Assembly: GCA_964006375.1 (NCBI GenBank)
Contig: OZ023265.1
Span: 164,388,118-164,452,117, forward strand
Direction of reading: 5' to 3'
Source of the DNA: Tillus elongatus
Lineage: Eukaryota; Arthropoda; Insecta; Coleoptera; Cleridae
DNA length: 64,000 nt
Positions 61,046 through 64,000 of this stretch are shown here, in pieces. The notes under the pieces were generated by a model. It searched no databases, was not told the origin of the DNA, and saw only the letters and a program-made list of their open reading frames with translations. The stretch's first letter is position 1; every line of letters begins with the position of its first letter. Position numbers and translations under genes: made by a program.

Positions 61046-61295
61046 ATATATGTATCACACCGATAACTCAAAAAATAATGGGCCGATTTTGATAAAATCT
61101 GGTACGCAAGTGCCTTTCGCAAGTGACTTGGATTAGTTCGTTAGCCAGGAAAATCGTCCCAGGTTTGCTCGGAAAATTTTGTGTTTTGTTTCGTAAAAAA
61201 AATATATCCGGAAATAACAAAGCGACGGTAACCAAATTTGGTACGCTGGTTTTTGTCATAAAGGGTATCATATGTACCAAAATTCAGATCTCTAC
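61046..61295 (+). repeat. TA-type repeat right module, interrupted by the tandem array
   Basis: CACCGATAACTCAAAAAATA, GGGCCGATTTTGATAAAATC and the AAATTCAGATCTCTACG end. The tandem array follows immediately. Confidence 0.75.
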
Positions 61296-61324
61296 GGCTA
61301 CCATAGCCGTATTACTTTATAGGT

Positions 61325-61409
61325 GTGTTCTCGCTGCAATTAGTATGCCGTACTGACGAGCTCTAATTAGACCGAAACCGGTCTGCGGTTCTAATTGTGG
61401 TGAGAATAC
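61325..61409 (+). ncRNA. Type I hammerhead ribozyme, unit 1
   Basis: CTGACGA (CUGANGA box) at 61353-61359, stem II GCTCT-AATT-AGACC with one mismatch, GAAA at 61374-61377, minimal stem III C-CG-G, and GTC at 61381-61383 with predicted cleavage after 61383. Stem I is long: CCGTA (61348-61352) with TGCGG (61384-61388), CAATTAG (61337-61343) with CTAATTG (61391-61397), and GTGTTCTC (61325-61332) with GAGAATAC (61402-61409). No extra bases occur in the core, so it fits the canonical fold. Confidence 0.85.
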
Positions 61410-61635
61410 ATCTAGCCTTACATACATTGTCCCTATATTAGTGAAGAAATAGGCCAGGCTGACAATTTACAACATTGTTAGTTGGTTGTACATAGTCTCT
61501 ATTTTATAACATATTTTGTTATTTGGAGCTGTAGTGACAACATACTACTTGGTTCTGCAAGGAGATGGCGACTCCTGTCTTACATCTCACTTTGTGCTGT
61601 GAGGCTGGCTACCATAGCCGAATTACTTTATAGGT

Positions 61636-61720
61636 GTGTTCTCGTTGCAGTTAGTATATCGTACTGACGAGCTCTAATTAAAGCGAAACCGGTCTGCAGT
61701 TCCAATTGTGTTGAGAATAC
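61636..61720 (+). ncRNA. Type I hammerhead ribozyme, unit 2
   Basis: Same order: CTGACGA at 61664-61670, stem II GCTCT-AATT-AAAGC (one mismatch at another pair), GAAA at 61685-61688, C-CG-G, TC at 61693-61694, and stem I closing with GTGTTCTC (61636-61643) and GAGAATAC (61713-61720). The inner stem I pairs are weaker than in unit 1. Confidence 0.82.
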
Positions 61721-61977
61721 ATCTAGCCTTACATACAGTGTCCCTATATTAGGGAAGAAATGGGCTAGGGCTGACAATTTACAAAATCGTTAGTTGGTTG
61801 AACATAGTCTCTATTTTATAACATTTCGTGTCATTTGGAGCTGTCGTGACAATATACTACTAGGTTCCGCAACGATATGGCGACTCCTGTCTTACATCTC
61901 ACTTTGTGCTGTGAGGCTAGCTACCATATCCGTATTACTTTATAGGTGTATTTTCGCTGCAATTAGTATACCGTACT

Positions 61978-62150
<173 letters not shown>

Positions 62151-62601
62151 CAGGCTGTTTCAAAAAACATGCACCATCGCTCGTGGGGCAATTCCTTACT
62201 AAAAAATAAGAAAAAAAGTTCCTGTGCACATGGGCCCGGAAGCGCATAGTTTCCAATATACAGGGAGTTGAATTTTTTTTTATTTTAATTTTTTATAAAT
62301 AATTTCAAAACCTCTGGATTGATTTTAATGAAACTTGGAACTTGAAAGTGTATTATGAAAGTGCATATTTTCAAGTGAAAATCTGCTTACAACTGCGTCA
62401 GTGGCGTGCGTACGGGGTAACTGTAAAAATTCATTTGGGGAAAAAACATGTGCGCCACTGTCTTTTTCCAATTTTGATACATCAGTTATGAAGCTTATTA
62501 CATAAGCCACAAAAGCTACCTCTTGGTATTTTTTCGTTCAGGGTATCCCCTAGGAGATATGATTAATTTTATAAAAAGGGGCAAAGTACCGATTAGTCGG
62601 C

Positions 62602-62604
<3 letters not shown>

Positions 62605-62662
<58 letters not shown>
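62605..62662. repeat. (TAA)n microsatellite
   Basis: About 19 TAA units inside the transposon, in its 3' untranslated region. Confidence 0.97.
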
Positions 62663-62664
<2 letters not shown>

Positions 62665-62911
62665 TATGTTTACTGCAACCATAAGAATATGAAAAACAAA
62701 ACAGACAGTAAACATTACAGCAATAAACGTACAAATAACTAACCTACGTAAAACTTATTGGTGATAAACATTGAAATGAATATTACAAACATTGATAAAA
62801 AATGATAAATAAAAAATAAAAATAAAAAATGAAAAAAGTAATCGTAAAGACACCATGATTTTTCCAAACTCTTGTTTTTTGTACATTACTCAATTGACTT
62901 TAATAACAAAG

Positions 62912-63991
62912 CTAAAGAAAATGTTGAAAGTGACCACCATTAGCGTCATTACAATTATTTAACCTTCTGCGCAAAAATATTCTTACTCTTCTGCAAATAT
63001 TTTGATCTTCTCTAATGCTGTCAAATGCATATTCTATTCTTCCCAACAATTCTTCTCGTGTATTTACTGGTGTTTTATACACTATTTCTTTTAAATGACC
63101 CCACAAATAAAAATCGAGAGGATTCAGGTCCGGAGATCGAGGTGGCCATGACACCGGACCTCCACGACCAATCCATCGGTGACCGTATGTGTTGGCTAAA
63201 TATGTTCTTACAACTGCTGCAAAATGTGCGGGCGCACCATCATGCTGGAACCACATTGTACCATTTCTCATAAAAAGCGGTAGTAACAACGGCAAATCAT
63301 TTTGTAAAAAGTTTAAATATGATTCATGGTCAAGACGATTCGGTAGAACAACAGGACCAATTATGTGATTTTCAATAATAGCAGCCCAAATATTGATGAA
63401 AAATTGATACTGCGAATTTGCAACTCTTAGAGAGTGTGGGTTTTCATCGGCCCATGTATGTAAATTGTGAAAATTTACGATACCTTTTCGCCTAAATGAC
63501 GCCTCATCAGTAAATAGTACACGTTTAGAAAAATGTTGGTCGTGCCTAAGTTTGTTTAAGAACCACTGACAAAACATTACCCTTGGTTGAAAGTCCCTAG
63601 GTAGAAGTTCCTGGACACGTGTAAAATGATAGGGATATAAACTTTGATCCTTCAGAGTTCTGTGAACTGATGATGCCGAAATATTACCCAGTTCGGTGGC
63701 AATAATTCTCGTACTTGAACTAGGATCACGTTCAACTCTATTTAATATTGCCTCTTCAACTCGTACAGTTCGGCGGTATCTTCTGCGTCCAGAGTCAGCT
63801 TTTAAAGGTTTTAAAGAACCAGTTTCTCTCAAATGTCTTACAATACGTGGGAAAATATTTTTGTCAGGAATTCTTCTTTGCGGATAAGTTTCCTGATAAA
63901 CTCGCACAGCTTGTCTAGCATTTTGATTTGTTTGTCCATAAATTAACAACATATCAGTCAAATCCGCTGAAGTGTACTTAATGAAAACCAT
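62912..63991 (-). CDS. Intact DUF4817/DDE_3-type transposase (DD41D spacing)
   Basis: A 359-codon uninterrupted frame, close to the 340-360 residues usual for Tc1/mariner-related transposases. Residues 1-60 form a helix-turn-helix region (LLIYGQTNQNARQAVRVYQE, DUF4817-like). A second DNA-binding part lies around 75-135 (SSVHRTLKDQSLYPYHFTRV). The catalytic core follows: VLFTDEASFRRKG with D162, MWFQHDGAPAHF with D251, and PPRSPDLNPLDFYLWGHL with D293. There are 41 residues between D251 and D293. The enzyme would bind the terminal repeats and cut and paste the element into TA sites in the nucleus. All catalytic residues are present and the frame is clean, unlike the related copies at 46125, 52831 and 55863, so this element may be recent or active. 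The start is the first ATG of the frame; only nine bases of upstream sequence are in the window. Confidence 0.93.
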   Translation of the reverse strand: MVFIKYTSADLTDMLLIYGQTNQNARQAVRVYQETYPQRRIPDKNIFPRIVRHLRETGSLKPLKADSGRRRYRRTVRVEEAILNRVERDPSSSTRIIATELGNISASSVHRTLKDQSLYPYHFTRVQELLPRDFQPRVMFCQWFLNKLRHDQHFSKRVLFTDEASFRRKGIVNFHNLHTWADENPHSLRVANSQYQFFINIWAAIIENHIIGPVVLPNRLDHESYLNFLQNDLPLLLPLFMRNGTMWFQHDGAPAHFAAVVRTYLANTYGHRWIGRGGPVSWPPRSPDLNPLDFYLWGHLKEIVYKTPVNTREELLGRIEYAFDSIREDQNICRRVRIFLRRRLNNCNDANGGHFQHFL

Positions 63992-64000
63992 CTTGAGAGG

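Larger units (their letters stand above)
61296..61977 (+). mobile_element. Retrozyme-like tandem array, 311-bp unit, hammerhead in each full unit
   Basis: Units begin GGCTACCATAGCCGTATTAC at 61296 and recur with periods of 311 and 312 bp (CCATAGCCG at 61301 and 61612, CCATATCCG at 61924), 2.2 units in all. There is no coding potential. Each complete unit holds a type I hammerhead ribozyme with a long stem I (61325-61409 and 61636-61720). The third unit stops at 61977, two bases into the ribozyme core. Tandem non-coding units of a few hundred bp, each with a hammerhead, are the hallmark of retrozymes and of some ribozyme-bearing satellites in animals and plants. Confidence 0.85.
62151..64000 (-). 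mobile_element. DDE transposon with intact transposase, right end outside the window
   Basis: The left terminus CAGGCTGTTTCAAAAAACAT directly follows TA (62149-62150) at the end of a TA array. The element continues past a (TAA)n microsatellite at 62605-62662 to the transposase gene, whose start is at 63991. The right terminal repeat lies beyond the window, so completeness cannot be judged. Confidence 0.82.

Noticed and set aside
61296..61977. Ordinary segmental tandem duplication
   Set aside because: The ribozyme fold is present in both full units, with core boxes identical and stem bases varying, which a chance duplication would not predict.

Overview
This is a stretch of animal nuclear DNA, most probably from an insect. 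The evidence is indirect. The window is AT-rich, holds many long (TA)n arrays, has a 57-bp GT-AG intron, and carries an arthropod-type mix of repeats: BEL/Pao and Ty3/Gypsy LTR elements, Jockey/CR1-like and RTE-like non-LTR elements, a Penelope-like element, DUF4817-plus-DDE transposons, tRNA- and 5S-derived SINEs. The repeat mix looks hemipteran to me, but that is inference. I found no host protein-coding gene that I can defend. Every recognisable reading frame belongs to a mobile element, and only the DDE transposase at the right edge is fully open. The Ty3/Gypsy polyprotein is interrupted by a single TGA.

Layout. 1-9060: decayed non-LTR retrotransposons on both strands. One minus-strand element (endonuclease at about 9 kb, reverse transcriptase down to 4.6 kb) is split by a 1.9-kb element with 290-bp terminal inverted repeats (TIRs). 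That insert carries a spliced gene remnant with a C-terminal cysteine-rich CXC-like domain. 10329-13027: a Penelope-like element with two inverted 760-bp arms, each with a GIY-YIG domain and a hammerhead-like motif. 13-19 kb: SINE copies, a 295-bp MITE, a second copy of the first non-LTR family and decayed RT pieces. 19430-25756: a structurally complete BEL/Pao element with 258-bp LTRs and a 5-bp target duplication. 26.4-29.2 kb: the C-terminal part of a non-LTR element and an RTE-like element. 30-40 kb: repeats built around (TA)n, SINEs (three with clear target-site duplications across the whole window), a 5S-rRNA-derived SINE and a pogo/Tigger transposase remnant. 40726-45584: a very young Ty3/Gypsy element whose LTRs differ at about one site. 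46-57 kb: three decayed DDE transposons, a second Penelope-like terminus pair, tandem repeats. 57-61 kb: an inverted copy of the composite repeat seen at 15.3-16.4 kb, then single-copy-looking DNA. 61296-61977: a 311-bp tandem array in which each complete unit contains a canonical hammerhead ribozyme. 62151-64000: the left part of a DDE transposon with an intact 359-aa transposase.

The most interesting biology is self-cleaving RNA: the hammerhead-bearing tandem array (a retrozyme-like element) and two different families of Penelope-type termini with hammerhead-like cores. Nothing here works as an operon or pathway. The genes act, or once acted, on mobile-element replication: non-LTR target-primed reverse transcription, LTR reverse transcription and integration, and TIR cut-and-paste transposition.
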